Assembly: GCA_016286665.1 (NCBI GenBank)
Contig: JAEETX010000007.1
Location: 1 to 54,440, forward strand
Direction: 5' to 3'
Origin: Oscillospiraceae bacterium
GTDB lineage: Bacteria; Bacillota; Clostridia; Oscillospirales; Oscillospiraceae
Length of the DNA stretch: 54,440 nt
This document shows, piece by piece, positions 46,847 to 54,440 of the stretch. The notes under the pieces were generated by a model, which saw only the letters and a program-made list of their open reading frames with translations, searched no databases and had not been told where the DNA came from. A program made the translations under genes and the position numbers. Numbering within the stretch: position 1 is the stretch's first letter; each line of letters begins with the position of its first letter.

Positions 46847-48802
46847 TCAGCAGCCGATGTTCCGGGCCGCCGTCCAAGCTTCGCTGGTGGTGGCCATGAG
46901 GTTGCGGGCCCTGAGGCAGTCGCCGATCTGATAGAATTCCGCGGCGCAGAAGCGGAGGGCGTCCGCCTCGTCCCAGCGGGGCGTCATGCCCAGGGCGTTG
47001 ATCACGGTCTCGCAGGGGATGAAGCGCTCGTCCTCGTCCACGCGGACCCGGACGCCGTCGGACAGGATCGCGTCGGCCCTGGCGCCGTATTCCACCGTGA
47101 GGTCATACTTTTTCAGCTGGGCGGCATAGGTGCCCGCCGTGCCCGCGGCCTCCGAAGCGCTGCGCGCTTCCAGGATGCGCACCTCCCTGCCCAGGGAGGC
47201 CAGGTAGATGGCCAGCTCCAGGCCGGTGGTCCCCGCGCCGAGAATGACGCTCTTGCCCCTGGCGAGGGAAGCGTCTGTGAAGACCTCCACGGCGGTCTTC
47301 ACCTTTTCGCTGTCCAGGCCGGGGATGGGCGGCGTCGCCGTGACGGCCCCCAGGGCGGCCACGATGGCGTCGGGTCTGATCTCCGCGCAGAGCTCCGGGG
47401 TGACGGGGGTATTGAGGCGCACCTCCACCCCCAGCTTCTCCAGCATATACTTCTGCCGCTCGATATAATCGCCGATGCGCTGCTTGAAGGGGACGTCCTT
47501 TTCGCAGAGGAGCACGCCCCCCAGCTCGCTGCCCTTCTCGCAGAGGATGACCTCATGCCCGATGCCCCGGGCAGTGATGGCCGCCTGCATGCCGGCGACG
47601 CCGCCCCCGGCCACCAGCACCTTCCGGAGGCTCAGGGGCTGGGGCGGCCTGGCGGCCTCCCGCTCCTTGCCGGAGGAGGGGTTGATGGCGCAGAACAGCC
47701 GCCCGTCCTGGTAATCCTGGCCCACGCACTTGAAGCAGCGCAGGCACTTCCGGGCTTCCTTTTCCCGGCCGGATTTCGCCTTGATGGGCAGGTCCGGGTC
47801 GCAGATGAGGCCCCGGGCCATCTCCACGATGTCCGCCTTGCCGGAGGCGACGATCTCCTCCAGCACGTCCAGGGAGGTGAGCGCGCCGATGGTGGCGACA
47901 TAGGACTTTTTCACATGCTTCTTGATCTCGGCGGCGTACTTGACGTTCATCCCTTCCTCCTGGAAGATGCCGGGATGGGTGTGGAAATCCGTGCCCGGTG
48001 AGAACAGGTTGCCGCAGGAGACGTGGATGATGTCCGCGTGGCCGTCCAGCTGTTTGGCGATCTCCACGCCCTCCTCGATGCCGTAGCCGCCTTCAAAGGC
48101 CTCGCTGCCGCTGATGCGCACCTCCACGGGGAAATCCCGCCCGCAGCGCCTGTGGATCTCGTCGATGACCGCCACGGTGAAGCGGCAGCGGTTCTCCGGA
48201 TTCCCGCCCCACTTGTCCGTCCGCCGGTTGGAATTGGGGCAGTGGAACTGATGCAGCAGCCAGCCGTGCCCGGCGTGGACCGTCACCATGCCGAAGCCCC
48301 GGCCTTTGGCGTATTCCGCGGCGGAGGCATAGGTGTCGATGACATGGAGGATCTCCTCCTCCGTCATGGCCCGGCACTTGACGCGGCTGTCGTAGGGGTG
48401 CGGGCCCTCGCTGGGGCTGAGGACCATCATGCGCCCGGGCTCGTCGCTTTGGATCCGGCCGGTCTTCTGCAGCTCGATGGTGGCCACCGCCCCGTTCCGG
48501 GTGATGGCGTCGGCCAGCTTCCCCAGGGCTTCCTTGTTCCACTTGCGCTCCGAGAGATTGGGGACCTCATAGCTGTTGGGGGAACCGACGCCCTCGTCGT
48601 CGATGTTGCATTCCCCGATGTTCACGGAGGCGCAGCCGCCCTTGGCCTTCCGCTCGAAATAGGCGATGTAGTCGTCCGTGGGGACCCGGTCGGGGGTCAG
48701 GTCGTAGAGCCCGGTGGGGGCGGAGAAGAAGCGGTTGCGGAACACCGTGTTCCCGATGCGCAGGGGCTGGAGGATGTGTGCGTATTTCATGCCGTTTTCC
48801 AT
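46847..48802 (-). CDS. Old yellow enzyme-type FMN/4Fe-4S/FAD oxidoreductase (2-enoate reductase or FldZ/FadH-like)
   Basis: This 651-aa enzyme has an N-terminal OYE barrel (about 8-345; VTVHAGHGWLLHQFHCPNSN with His176/His179), a CLRCFKC...C cluster motif (Cys353, 356, 359, 371) and a C-terminal FAD/NAD domain (KVLVAGGGVAGMQAA; second Rossmann at KSVILGAGTTGLELA). Proteins of this plan reduce C=C bonds of enoates such as cinnamate or 2,4-dienoyl-CoA. The ATG at 48802 has AAGGAG 7 nt upstream; an ATG at 48808 is too close to it. It is monocistronic, divergent from the SPFH gene. Product and substrate are inferred only from family. Confidence 0.88.
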   Translation of the reverse strand: MENGMKYAHILQPLRIGNTVFRNRFFSAPTGLYDLTPDRVPTDDYIAYFERKAKGGCASVNIGECNIDDEGVGSPNSYEVPNLSERKWNKEALGKLADAITRNGAVATIELQKTGRIQSDEPGRMMVLSPSEGPHPYDSRVKCRAMTEEEILHVIDTYASAAEYAKGRGFGMVTVHAGHGWLLHQFHCPNSNRRTDKWGGNPENRCRFTVAVIDEIHRRCGRDFPVEVRISGSEAFEGGYGIEEGVEIAKQLDGHADIIHVSCGNLFSPGTDFHTHPGIFQEEGMNVKYAAEIKKHVKKSYVATIGALTSLDVLEEIVASGKADIVEMARGLICDPDLPIKAKSGREKEARKCLRCFKCVGQDYQDGRLFCAINPSSGKEREAARPPQPLSLRKVLVAGGGVAGMQAAITARGIGHEVILCEKGSELGGVLLCEKDVPFKQRIGDYIERQKYMLEKLGVEVRLNTPVTPELCAEIRPDAIVAALGAVTATPPIPGLDSEKVKTAVEVFTDASLARGKSVILGAGTTGLELAIYLASLGREVRILEARSASEAAGTAGTYAAQLKKYDLTVEYGARADAILSDGVRVRVDEDERFIPCETVINALGMTPRWDEADALRFCAAEFYQIGDCLRARNLMATTSEAWTAARNIGC

Positions 48803-48836
48803 GTGCATTCTCCTTCTTTTCAAGTTGTTTTTCCAT

Positions 48837-48865
48837 ATGGTACCAGCTTTCCGCTCCCTTGGCAA
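48837..48865 (-). promoter_or_regulatory. Promoter for the OYE-type gene, near a GCAAATTTGC palindrome
   Basis: On the minus strand: TTGCCA (48860-48865), a 17-nt spacer, TACCAT (48837-48842). The 10-bp palindrome GCAAATTTGC (48884-48893) and a repeated ATTTGCA lie just upstream, between the divergent genes, a possible regulator site. Confidence 0.55.
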
Positions 48866-48974
48866 GCCCCGGGGCATACGACGGCAAATTTGCACATTTG
48901 CATAGCCTCGGCGACCTTTCTGTGTTAGAATGGTTTCAAAAGAATCCTGACATGCAGAAAGGAGGCGCGGATCC

Positions 48975-49964
48975 ATGGGGCTCATCAAAGCGACGGCGGC
49001 AGCCCTGTCCGGGACCATGGAGGACATCTGGAAGGAGATGTTCCTCTGCGAATCCCTCCCGCCGGATATCCTGATGCGCCGGGGCGTGAAGCACGTTTCC
49101 AACCGCAGCGCCAACACCGGCGGGGACGCCAACACCATCACCCACGGCTCCGTCATCGTGGTGGCGGACGGCCAGTGCGCCCTGGTGGTGAACGGGGGCA
49201 AGGTGGTGGACTACTGCATCGAGCCGGGGGAATACACCTTCCAGGACCCGAAGCACGTTCCCGGTCTGGGCGGCCTGCTGTCGGAGGTCGGGCAGCGTAT
49301 CTCCTTCGGCGGCGATCCCCCGCCGAAGCTGCAGCGGGTCTACTACGTCAACATGAAGGAAAGCACGGGAAACGTTTTCCGGTCGGATATCCCCGTGGGA
49401 ATAAAGATCATCGGCTCCGCGCCCGTCACCGGGATCGTCACCGTGAGCGGGATGTATTCCTATCGCATCAAGGACCCCGCCCTGTTCTACCGGCTGCTGG
49501 CGGGGAACGTGGCGGGCTCCTACACCCGGAAGGAGCTGACCGGGCAGATCACCTCTGAGCTGCTTACCGCCCTGGGCCCCGTGATGGAAAGCCTGGGCGT
49601 CGAGGGCAGCTATCCCTCCGATCTCCCCGCCTATACGGAGAAGCTGTCGAAGGCGCTGAAGGAAGCCGTCGCCGAGGGCTGGATCGGCCGGCACGGGCTG
49701 GAGCTTTTCTCCGTCGCCGTCAGCGTCCTCTCGGTGGAGGGCATGGGCGGCATCGCCCGCATGCAGGCCGCCGCCGGACTGCTGGGCAGCGGCGCGCCCC
49801 CGGCGAAAAAGGAAACCCCGCGGGAAGCCTGGACCTGCGTCTGCGGCGGCGAATCCACGGGGGCCTTCTGCCCCCGCTGCGGCCGGGCGCGGAAATGGAC
49901 CTGCTCCTGCGCTGCGGAAAACCTGGGGCGCTTCTGCGTGAATTGCGGCAAGCCCCGGCCCTGA
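48975..49964 (+). CDS. SPFH-domain protein with C-terminal zinc ribbons (YdjI-like)
   Basis: This 329-aa soluble protein has an SPFH/Band-7-type domain (about 20-265, beginning LPPDILMRRGVKHVSNRSA with GSVIVVADGQCALVVNGGKV) of the virion-core-protein/YdjI subgroup, and a tail with two zinc-ribbon-like pairs: CVCGG...CPRCG and CSCAA...CVNCG. Without a membrane anchor it may still coat membranes through partner proteins, as YdjI does in Bacillus membrane-stress responses. AAAGGAGG precedes the ATG. It lies upstream of two esterase genes on the same strand, but the next gene has its own promoter. Confidence 0.85.
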   Translation: MGLIKATAAALSGTMEDIWKEMFLCESLPPDILMRRGVKHVSNRSANTGGDANTITHGSVIVVADGQCALVVNGGKVVDYCIEPGEYTFQDPKHVPGLGGLLSEVGQRISFGGDPPPKLQRVYYVNMKESTGNVFRSDIPVGIKIIGSAPVTGIVTVSGMYSYRIKDPALFYRLLAGNVAGSYTRKELTGQITSELLTALGPVMESLGVEGSYPSDLPAYTEKLSKALKEAVAEGWIGRHGLELFSVAVSVLSVEGMGGIARMQAAAGLLGSGAPPAKKETPREAWTCVCGGESTGAFCPRCGRARKWTCSCAAENLGRFCVNCGKPRP

Positions 49965-49966
49965 GC

Positions 49967-49995
49967 TTGCCGGACGCGGCGGAGCGTGCTATAAT
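49967..49995 (+). promoter_or_regulatory. Promoter for the esterase pair
   Basis: TTGCCG (49967-49972), overlapping the end of the SPFH gene by its terminal region, a 17-nt spacer, TATAAT (49990-49995). Confidence 0.72.
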
Positions 49996-50037
49996 GAGCA
50001 CTGTCATTGAGTAAAACAAAAAAGAGGGGTGAAACGC

Positions 50038-51078
50038 ATGGACGAGGCGATGCGGGAGATCATGCGCAGGCGCTGGGAATTTGCGGCGGCCTGCGGCGAC
50101 GAAGTGAACAAGGCGATCCCCCTGTATGAAGACCCCACCCGCTACCCGGTGGAGGAGCTGGTGGCCCTGTTCCTGCTCCAGCAGGAGATGATGGACGCTC
50201 CGCCGGACAAGCGTGCGGAGCTGAAGGCGCAGTTTTCGGAAAAGCGCAGAAGCATCCGCCTCCTGCCTGACGCGCCGGAGCGCATCTACCTCTGGCCGGA
50301 GGGGAAGATGCCCATACAGACGGACTACAGGGAAAACCCCGGCTGGCGCAACGACCACGAGCCGGATTTCAAGCCCTATCTGCTGGAAATGCTCCTGCCG
50401 GCGGAAACGCGGCCCGTCGGCGCGGTAGTCACCATCGCCGGGGGCTCCCACGGGGCGGGCACCATCAACGAATGCTATCAGATCGGCCTGGAATTCAATG
50501 CCCTGGGCTACCAGTGCTTCATCCTCCAGTGCCGGCCCAACGGCTGCCCCTGGAACGAATATGAGACCGGGGCCGACGCGGCCCGGGCCCTGCGCATCCT
50601 CCGCTCCCGCGCGGAGCAGTACCGCATCCGGCCGGACAACATCGCCATGGCGGGCTTCTCCAACGGAGGCATCACCATTGACTTCTGCATCGAGCATTTC
50701 TCCGGGGCTAAGCGGGTGAAGGATGCTTTCCCGGACTATGCGCCCGACGCACTGGACGCGCTGGACGGCGGCCCGGACGCCTATCTCTGCATCTACGGCG
50801 CCCGTCACGCCGGGACGCCCTACGACTATACCGGCGTCCGGTATCCCCCCACCTTCTTCGCCGTGGGACGGCTGGACTCCTGCATGGACAACCTCCACGC
50901 CCTTTATCCCGACCTGCTGGCCCGCGGCGTGCCCATGGAGGTGCACACCTTCGCCGGGCACCCCCACGGCTACGCCGGCTGGAAGATCATCGACGGGAAG
51001 GGCAACCCCAATTTCGACCTCTGGGTGACCCACGCCGACGCTTTTCTCCGGGACGTATTCAAGAAAGATGAATCATAA
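50038..51078 (+). CDS. Alpha/beta hydrolase, acetylxylan-esterase/BD-FAE-like
   Basis: This 346-aa protein has a helical N-terminal arm (about 1-90) and an alpha/beta hydrolase core. The oxyanion segment GAVVTIAGGSHGAGTINECY, nucleophile elbow AGFSNGG (Ser about 208), acid in VGRLDSCMDN and His in GHPHGYAGW form the likely triad. It has no signal peptide. GAGGGG lies 8 nt before the ATG at 50038, preferred over a GTG 9 nt earlier. The next gene begins 26 nt after its stop, so the two esterases form an operon, possibly removing acyl groups from imported hemicellulose oligomers. That substrate is inference. Confidence 0.82.
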   Translation: MDEAMREIMRRRWEFAAACGDEVNKAIPLYEDPTRYPVEELVALFLLQQEMMDAPPDKRAELKAQFSEKRRSIRLLPDAPERIYLWPEGKMPIQTDYRENPGWRNDHEPDFKPYLLEMLLPAETRPVGAVVTIAGGSHGAGTINECYQIGLEFNALGYQCFILQCRPNGCPWNEYETGADAARALRILRSRAEQYRIRPDNIAMAGFSNGGITIDFCIEHFSGAKRVKDAFPDYAPDALDALDGGPDAYLCIYGARHAGTPYDYTGVRYPPTFFAVGRLDSCMDNLHALYPDLLARGVPMEVHTFAGHPHGYAGWKIIDGKGNPNFDLWVTHADAFLRDVFKKDES

Positions 51079-51103
51079 AATACAGTGAAAGGAAGCGAGA
51101 TCG

Positions 51104-52195
51104 ATGCTGGCAAAAGAACTTCTCGACAAGCTGCAGCTCCACGGCAGGACCCTCTTTGACGAGGACAGGCAGGCTCTTTTCTTCAACTGGACCTGCGCCG
51201 GTTTCACCGTCGTCTTCAACGGTTCGACCCTGAAAGGGCGCTTTACCGCCATGGGGGACAAGGGCCCCGCCTTCCCCGGCATGCCGGAGCCCAAGCCGGA
51301 CTACCCCTTCTTCGGCGTGGTGGCCGACGGGGGCGAGCTGGAACGGCGCACGGAGTGCGCCGAGGGAGAAGCCTGGTACACCCTCTATGAGGGCGAAAAG
51401 GGACAGCACAGCCTGCGGGTGGTGAAGCTCAGCGAGAACGCCCGGGGGAAGCTGGGCCTTCTGGAGCTGGAGACCGACGGGGAATTCCTGGCTGCTCCGA
51501 AAAACACGAAGCCCGTCATCGAAGTGGTGGGCGACTCCATCACCTGCGCCTTCGGCAACGAATCGGAGGGCAACTCCATGGAATTCAAGACCAGCGAGGA
51601 GAACGGCTGGATGTCCTATGCCGCCCTGGCCGCCCGGGAGTTGGGCTGCGAATGGAGCCTCGTCTGCGAAAGCGGCATCGCCGCCAGCAAGCCGAAGCAG
51701 TCCTTCTTCATGCAGGCCCACGCCATGGACGATATCTACGCCTACACCGACGAGCTCTATGACAAGCGCCGGGGCGCTTCGCTCACCCCCTGGGACTTCG
51801 CCGCGAACCCCGTCGACGTCGTGGTGATCAACCTGGGCACCAACGACGCCACCCCCATCCGCTTCTCTCAGGACCCCTTCGTCATCCCCGAGCTGGAGGA
51901 CCATTTCCAGGAGAAGTTCCGGGGCCTTATCGAGCAGATCCGCCGCCTCAACGGGCCCAAGCCCTGGATCGTCTGCTCCCTGGGCAGCATGGACTACTTC
52001 CTCTTTGACCGGATCGTCGCCGCGGTGAACGAATACAAGGCCGCCGCCGGGGATGAAAAGGTCTTCGCCTTCAAGTATCTCCCCATGAACAACATGTCCG
52101 AGGGTACCGGCGGTGGCGGCCACCCCTCCATGAAGAGCCACCTGCGCATGGGCAAGGAGCTGGCCTTCCGTCTGCGCCCCTATCTGGGGAAGTAA
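51104..52195 (+). CDS. SGNH/GDSL esterase of carbohydrate esterase family 2 type
   Basis: This 363-aa protein has an N-terminal beta-sandwich (about 1-120) followed by an SGNH hydrolase domain, the layout of CE2 acetyl-xylan/glucomannan esterases. Motifs: VVGDSITCAFGNES (catalytic Ser), NLGTNDA (Asn) and GGHPSMKSH (His). CE2 enzymes often lack a standard triad Asp, in line with no clear DxxH here. No signal peptide, so it would act on intracellular oligosaccharides. GGAAGCGAG precedes the ATG. It is the second gene of the esterase operon. Confidence 0.87.
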   Translation: MLAKELLDKLQLHGRTLFDEDRQALFFNWTCAGFTVVFNGSTLKGRFTAMGDKGPAFPGMPEPKPDYPFFGVVADGGELERRTECAEGEAWYTLYEGEKGQHSLRVVKLSENARGKLGLLELETDGEFLAAPKNTKPVIEVVGDSITCAFGNESEGNSMEFKTSEENGWMSYAALAARELGCEWSLVCESGIAASKPKQSFFMQAHAMDDIYAYTDELYDKRRGASLTPWDFAANPVDVVVINLGTNDATPIRFSQDPFVIPELEDHFQEKFRGLIEQIRRLNGPKPWIVCSLGSMDYFLFDRIVAAVNEYKAAAGDEKVFAFKYLPMNNMSEGTGGGGHPSMKSHLRMGKELAFRLRPYLGK

Positions 52196-52250
52196 CCGGC
52201 CCGCGCAGCGGGGCTGCGGCGCGGCCGACGGGTTATTTTGTGCGAAAAGC

Positions 52251-52285
52251 TTACAGGGCACAGCCTGACCGGCTGTGCCCTGTAA
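52251..52285 (+). terminator. Terminator-like hairpin after the esterase operon
   Basis: A 15-bp perfect stem, TTACAGGGCACAGCC with GGCTGTGCCCTGTAA, loop TGACC. No T-run follows at once; TTTTTT occurs later at 52383-52388. Confidence 0.65.
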
Positions 52286-52286
52286 T

Positions 52287-52388
52287 GCGTATAGTCAACG
52301 CGTATAACGCATATCCAACGCATATCCAACGCGCAATTACGCGTTGGCTGCGATGGCTGCGCGTTGGATTGCGCGTTGGCCGTTTTTT
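52287..52388 (+). repeat. Cluster of CCAACGC / GCGTTGG short repeats ending in a T-run
   Basis: CCAACGC occurs at least twice in direct orientation (near 52315 and 52326) and its complement GCGTTGG three times (near 52342, 52361, 52373), with ATCCAACGCATATCCAACG-like spacing and finally GTTTTTTCG. Several alternative stems are possible; with the T-run it could be a composite terminator between convergent genes. Confidence 0.6.
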
Positions 52389-52391
52389 CGC

Positions 52392-54227
52392 TCATTCTTC
52401 CCCAAGGAGCACCAGGCAGTCCCCCGGCTCCAGCAGCAGGGGAACGTCGTCGTCCAGCACGCGGAAAGCGGCGTCCTTCGTCCGGATGCCCAGGGGGATG
52501 TAGCCGTAGGCATAGACGCGGCTGCGCAGCTCCCGCACCGGCATGCGCTCCCCGGCGACGCCGAATTCGGCGGCGGGCTTCAGATAAATCTCGCAGCCCT
52601 TTTCATCCAGCAGTTCATTGAACAGGCTCAGCCGCCGGGGGTCCTCCGCCACCTGGGCCAGCATCATGGAGGACAGGTCGGAGGCCACCACGATATCCTC
52701 CGCGCCGCTTTCGCTGATGAGCTTCCGGTTGTTTTCGCAGCGCATTTCCGCCGTGATGGTAAAGCCCAGGCCCCGCCGTTTCTTCAGGTTGCGGAGGCGC
52801 ATGATCTGCATCAGGGTCCCGGTGTCCGCCGCCTCCTCCCCCTTTTTTCGGTCGGAGAGGACGATCAGATGGGCGGCGTTCTCCACCAGCTCCGCCAGGG
52901 TCTCCTCCCCGTCCGTGCTGCGGTAGTCCGGCACGAGCGCCGGGGAAGCATGCGCCTCCCCGGAGAGATACTCGTCGAAATCCGCGGGGGTGATCCCCGC
53001 CAGGCGGATGCGTCCGATGCGGTCCGGCAGTTCCCGGATGACCGTGGCGGCGGAGGCGTTCAGGCCGAAGATCACCACCTCCGGGATGGGCGGCGCCGGC
53101 GGCAGGGGCTCCCGCGCCGGGCGCTTCACCTTTCCCCGGTCCTCCAGCTTCGCGTCCCCCGGCTTTTCCTCAAACACCGCCAGCAGGTCCCCGTGGGTGA
53201 TCACGGCATCCGGCGGCGGATTCAGCAGCACCCTGCCCTCCCGGTAAAGGCCGACGGCGACGGCGTTGTTCACGGATAGGAGCGCTTTCCAGAAGGGCAT
53301 GCCGATCAGCTCCGGCATCCCTTCAAAATAGAATTCATAGCCCTCAAAATCGATGATGTCCAGAAACGCCTCAAAAATGCCGGGCTGGGTGGCGGCGTGG
53401 GCGATGATGCGGGCAACCACGCTGCCCGTGTGGAGCAGGGAGACCTCCTGCCGGGGCAGCAGATCATCCGGGAAGTCCGAGGCGTCCGCGTCCACCGCCG
53501 TGACGATCTTCGGCTTCCGTTTTTCCTTCTTCAGGAGGGCGTTCACCGCCAGATACGCCTTGACGGTCCTCCCCGCCTCCCGCGTGTAGATGATCACGGT
53601 ACCGGCGTCGCCGATGGCGCAGCAGCTGAGCTCCGCGGCGATCTCCGGGCTCGCGTTGATCGCCACCAGGCGGATGTTTTTGGGAATTTTGACGTTGGTG
53701 CGGATGGTCTGCTCCATCTCCACCCGCTCCAGCTTTTCCACCACCGCGATGGTGCGCTTCTTCCCGCCGGCGGCGTTCACGAGCTGCCGCAGCAGGGCAT
53801 ATTCGCCGGGCCGGAAGCCCAGGACCACCACGTGGCCCTCCTCCAGAAGCTCCGGGTTTTCCGTCTGGAGCGCCAGGAGCTTGCCCCGCATGGAGGTGGA
53901 AAAGATGCCGATGAGCATGCCGGTGAAGACGATACCCGTGAGGCCCAGCAGCGTATAAAGGATGATATGGCCCACGGAGCCGGAATCGGAGGCGGGAAAG
54001 GTGGTGCTCATGGCCGCCCGCAGATTATCCCAGAACAGGGCCAGGACGCTCTTTCCCTCCTCCTGCTGGCCAAACACCACCACCAGCAGGGTCACCACCG
54101 CCGCCATGAACAGCACCACGGCCAAAAGCAACTTGACCATGCTGGAGGTCCCCTTCGCCATATGGAGCTCCAGCCAGTAGCGGAAGCGTTTGCGCAAGCC
54201 GGTTTTCTTCAAATCCTGTCCCCGCAA
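52392..54227 (-). CDS. CASTOR/POLLUX-like ion channel (RCK/TrkA-N regulatory domains)
   Basis: This 611-aa membrane protein has two transmembrane segments (VKLLLAVVLFMAAVVTLLVV at about 31-50 and VGHIILYTLLGLTGIVFTGM at about 85-104) around a pore-like loop, ALFWDNLRAAMSTTF. Long cytoplasmic RCK-like regions follow, with HVVVLGFRPGEYALLRQL, IIYTREAGRTVKAYLAVNAL and a second Rossmann-like EVVIFGLNASAATVIREL. The plan and the N-terminal FRYWLELHMAKGTSSMVKLL match the CASTOR/POLLUX-type family. The start is uncertain: TTG at 54227, one base after the upstream stop, fits the conserved N-terminus but lacks a strong ribosome site; ATG at 54161 would lose it. Ion selectivity is unknown. Confidence 0.82.
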   Translation of the reverse strand: MRGQDLKKTGLRKRFRYWLELHMAKGTSSMVKLLLAVVLFMAAVVTLLVVVFGQQEEGKSVLALFWDNLRAAMSTTFPASDSGSVGHIILYTLLGLTGIVFTGMLIGIFSTSMRGKLLALQTENPELLEEGHVVVLGFRPGEYALLRQLVNAAGGKKRTIAVVEKLERVEMEQTIRTNVKIPKNIRLVAINASPEIAAELSCCAIGDAGTVIIYTREAGRTVKAYLAVNALLKKEKRKPKIVTAVDADASDFPDDLLPRQEVSLLHTGSVVARIIAHAATQPGIFEAFLDIIDFEGYEFYFEGMPELIGMPFWKALLSVNNAVAVGLYREGRVLLNPPPDAVITHGDLLAVFEEKPGDAKLEDRGKVKRPAREPLPPAPPIPEVVIFGLNASAATVIRELPDRIGRIRLAGITPADFDEYLSGEAHASPALVPDYRSTDGEETLAELVENAAHLIVLSDRKKGEEAADTGTLMQIMRLRNLKKRRGLGFTITAEMRCENNRKLISESGAEDIVVASDLSSMMLAQVAEDPRRLSLFNELLDEKGCEIYLKPAAEFGVAGERMPVRELRSRVYAYGYIPLGIRTKDAAFRVLDDDVPLLLEPGDCLVLLGEE

Positions 54228-54228
54228 A

Positions 54229-54440
54229 TCAGTACTGGGTCAGCGTGTAGAACCACTCGATCTTGCCCGCGGAGCACTCGAACCGGATGCAGATCGTTTT
54301 GCCGAGCTCCTTGGTCCTGTCGGGGATGGGACCGCTGAGGACCATGGTCCCGTTCATGTCGCCGGTGAGGAAGTTCGTGTTGGATTCTCCCGGCCAATAG
54401 CTCTTTTCCCCGTCGGGACCTTTGAGATAGCCCCCGACTC
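54229..54440 (-). CDS. C-terminal end of an unidentified gene (partial)
   Basis: A 70-residue frame runs in from the window end and stops at 54229-54231 (TGA), one base before the channel gene. It reads, in part, GGYLKGPDGEKSYWPGESN, FLTGDMNGTMVLSGPIP and KIEWFYTLTQY. The steady use of GC-rich third positions and the tight spacing suggest it is a real coding end and an upstream operon partner. I do not recognise a domain. Confidence 0.5.
   Translation of the reverse strand, partial: VGGYLKGPDGEKSYWPGESNTNFLTGDMNGTMVLSGPIPDRTKELGKTICIRFECSAGKIEWFYTLTQY

Overview
The window is high-GC bacterial DNA (roughly two-thirds GC by eye) from what is probably an uncultured gut- or rumen-type Clostridia (Oscillospirales/Christensenellales-like). 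The evidence is indirect: Gram-positive surface features (an S-layer-homology protein, a LysM protein, a sortase-free lipoprotein), an ECF transporter subunit, strictly anaerobic chemistry (a glycyl radical enzyme, a SPASM radical SAM protein, 2-hydroxyacyl-CoA dehydratase-type proteins, several 4Fe-4S oxidoreductases), an EIIC-EAL fusion, and strong AGGAGG ribosome sites with sigma-A-like promoters. No rRNA, tRNA, transposase, phage gene or CRISPR array was seen.

Layout. 1-7.0 kb: an ECF S component (probably pantothenate) divergent from coaBC, then small housekeeping/repair-like genes (flavin-binding PPOX protein, DUF434, Nudix, GIY-YIG, histidine phosphatase) and an RsiV-like lipoprotein. 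7.1-11.4 kb: a DUF937 protein, a dienelactone hydrolase/anSME-type radical SAM pair, and a lower-GC DUF4143 ATPase beside a 161-nt inverted-repeat element. 11.6-23.0 kb: a Rossmann/alpha-alpha-barrel glycosidase fusion, a MATE exporter, a large secreted metallophosphatase-LysM protein, a ferredoxin-type QueG-like protein with an Fe-S aldo/keto reductase, and an SLH protein with a duplicated module. 23.2-30.0 kb: a UGSC-like protein, two Nudix genes, a second MATE and an ABC exporter.

30.2-41.0 kb is the most distinctive part: a GH3 glycosidase translationally coupled to a DUF362 ferredoxin-like protein; a convergent glycyl radical enzyme (GRE) with a GCxE active site; and, divergent from the GRE, a tight operon of two BCR/HGD-superfamily subunits, a class III CoA-transferase and a cupin-like protein. 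This resembles the reductive FldABC logic (CoA transfer, then radical dehydration or reduction) with a GRE added, and an FldZ-like flavin/4Fe-4S enoate reductase lies 6 kb further on. No GRE activase and no HgdC/FldI-type activator are in the window. The substrate is unknown; deglycosylation of a plant glycoside followed by anaerobic breakdown of the aglycone is one hypothesis.

41.5-54.4 kb: a GGDEF/EIIC-EAL cyclic-di-GMP pair, a polysaccharide deacetylase with Ig-like domains, the enoate reductase-like gene, an SPFH/zinc-ribbon protein, two esterases (one CE2-like), a CASTOR/POLLUX-type channel, and the end of an unidentified gene.

The window also carries three kinds of non-coding repeat: a 161-nt element with 19-bp terminal inverted repeats (one copy, one truncated copy, one miniature); a 158-nt element with perfect 20-bp inverted ends; and arrays of four to six short hairpins spaced by TGATAT-like linkers, plus a related cloverleaf-like structure. 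Several lie on or right beside stop codons, as if selected as 3'-end elements.
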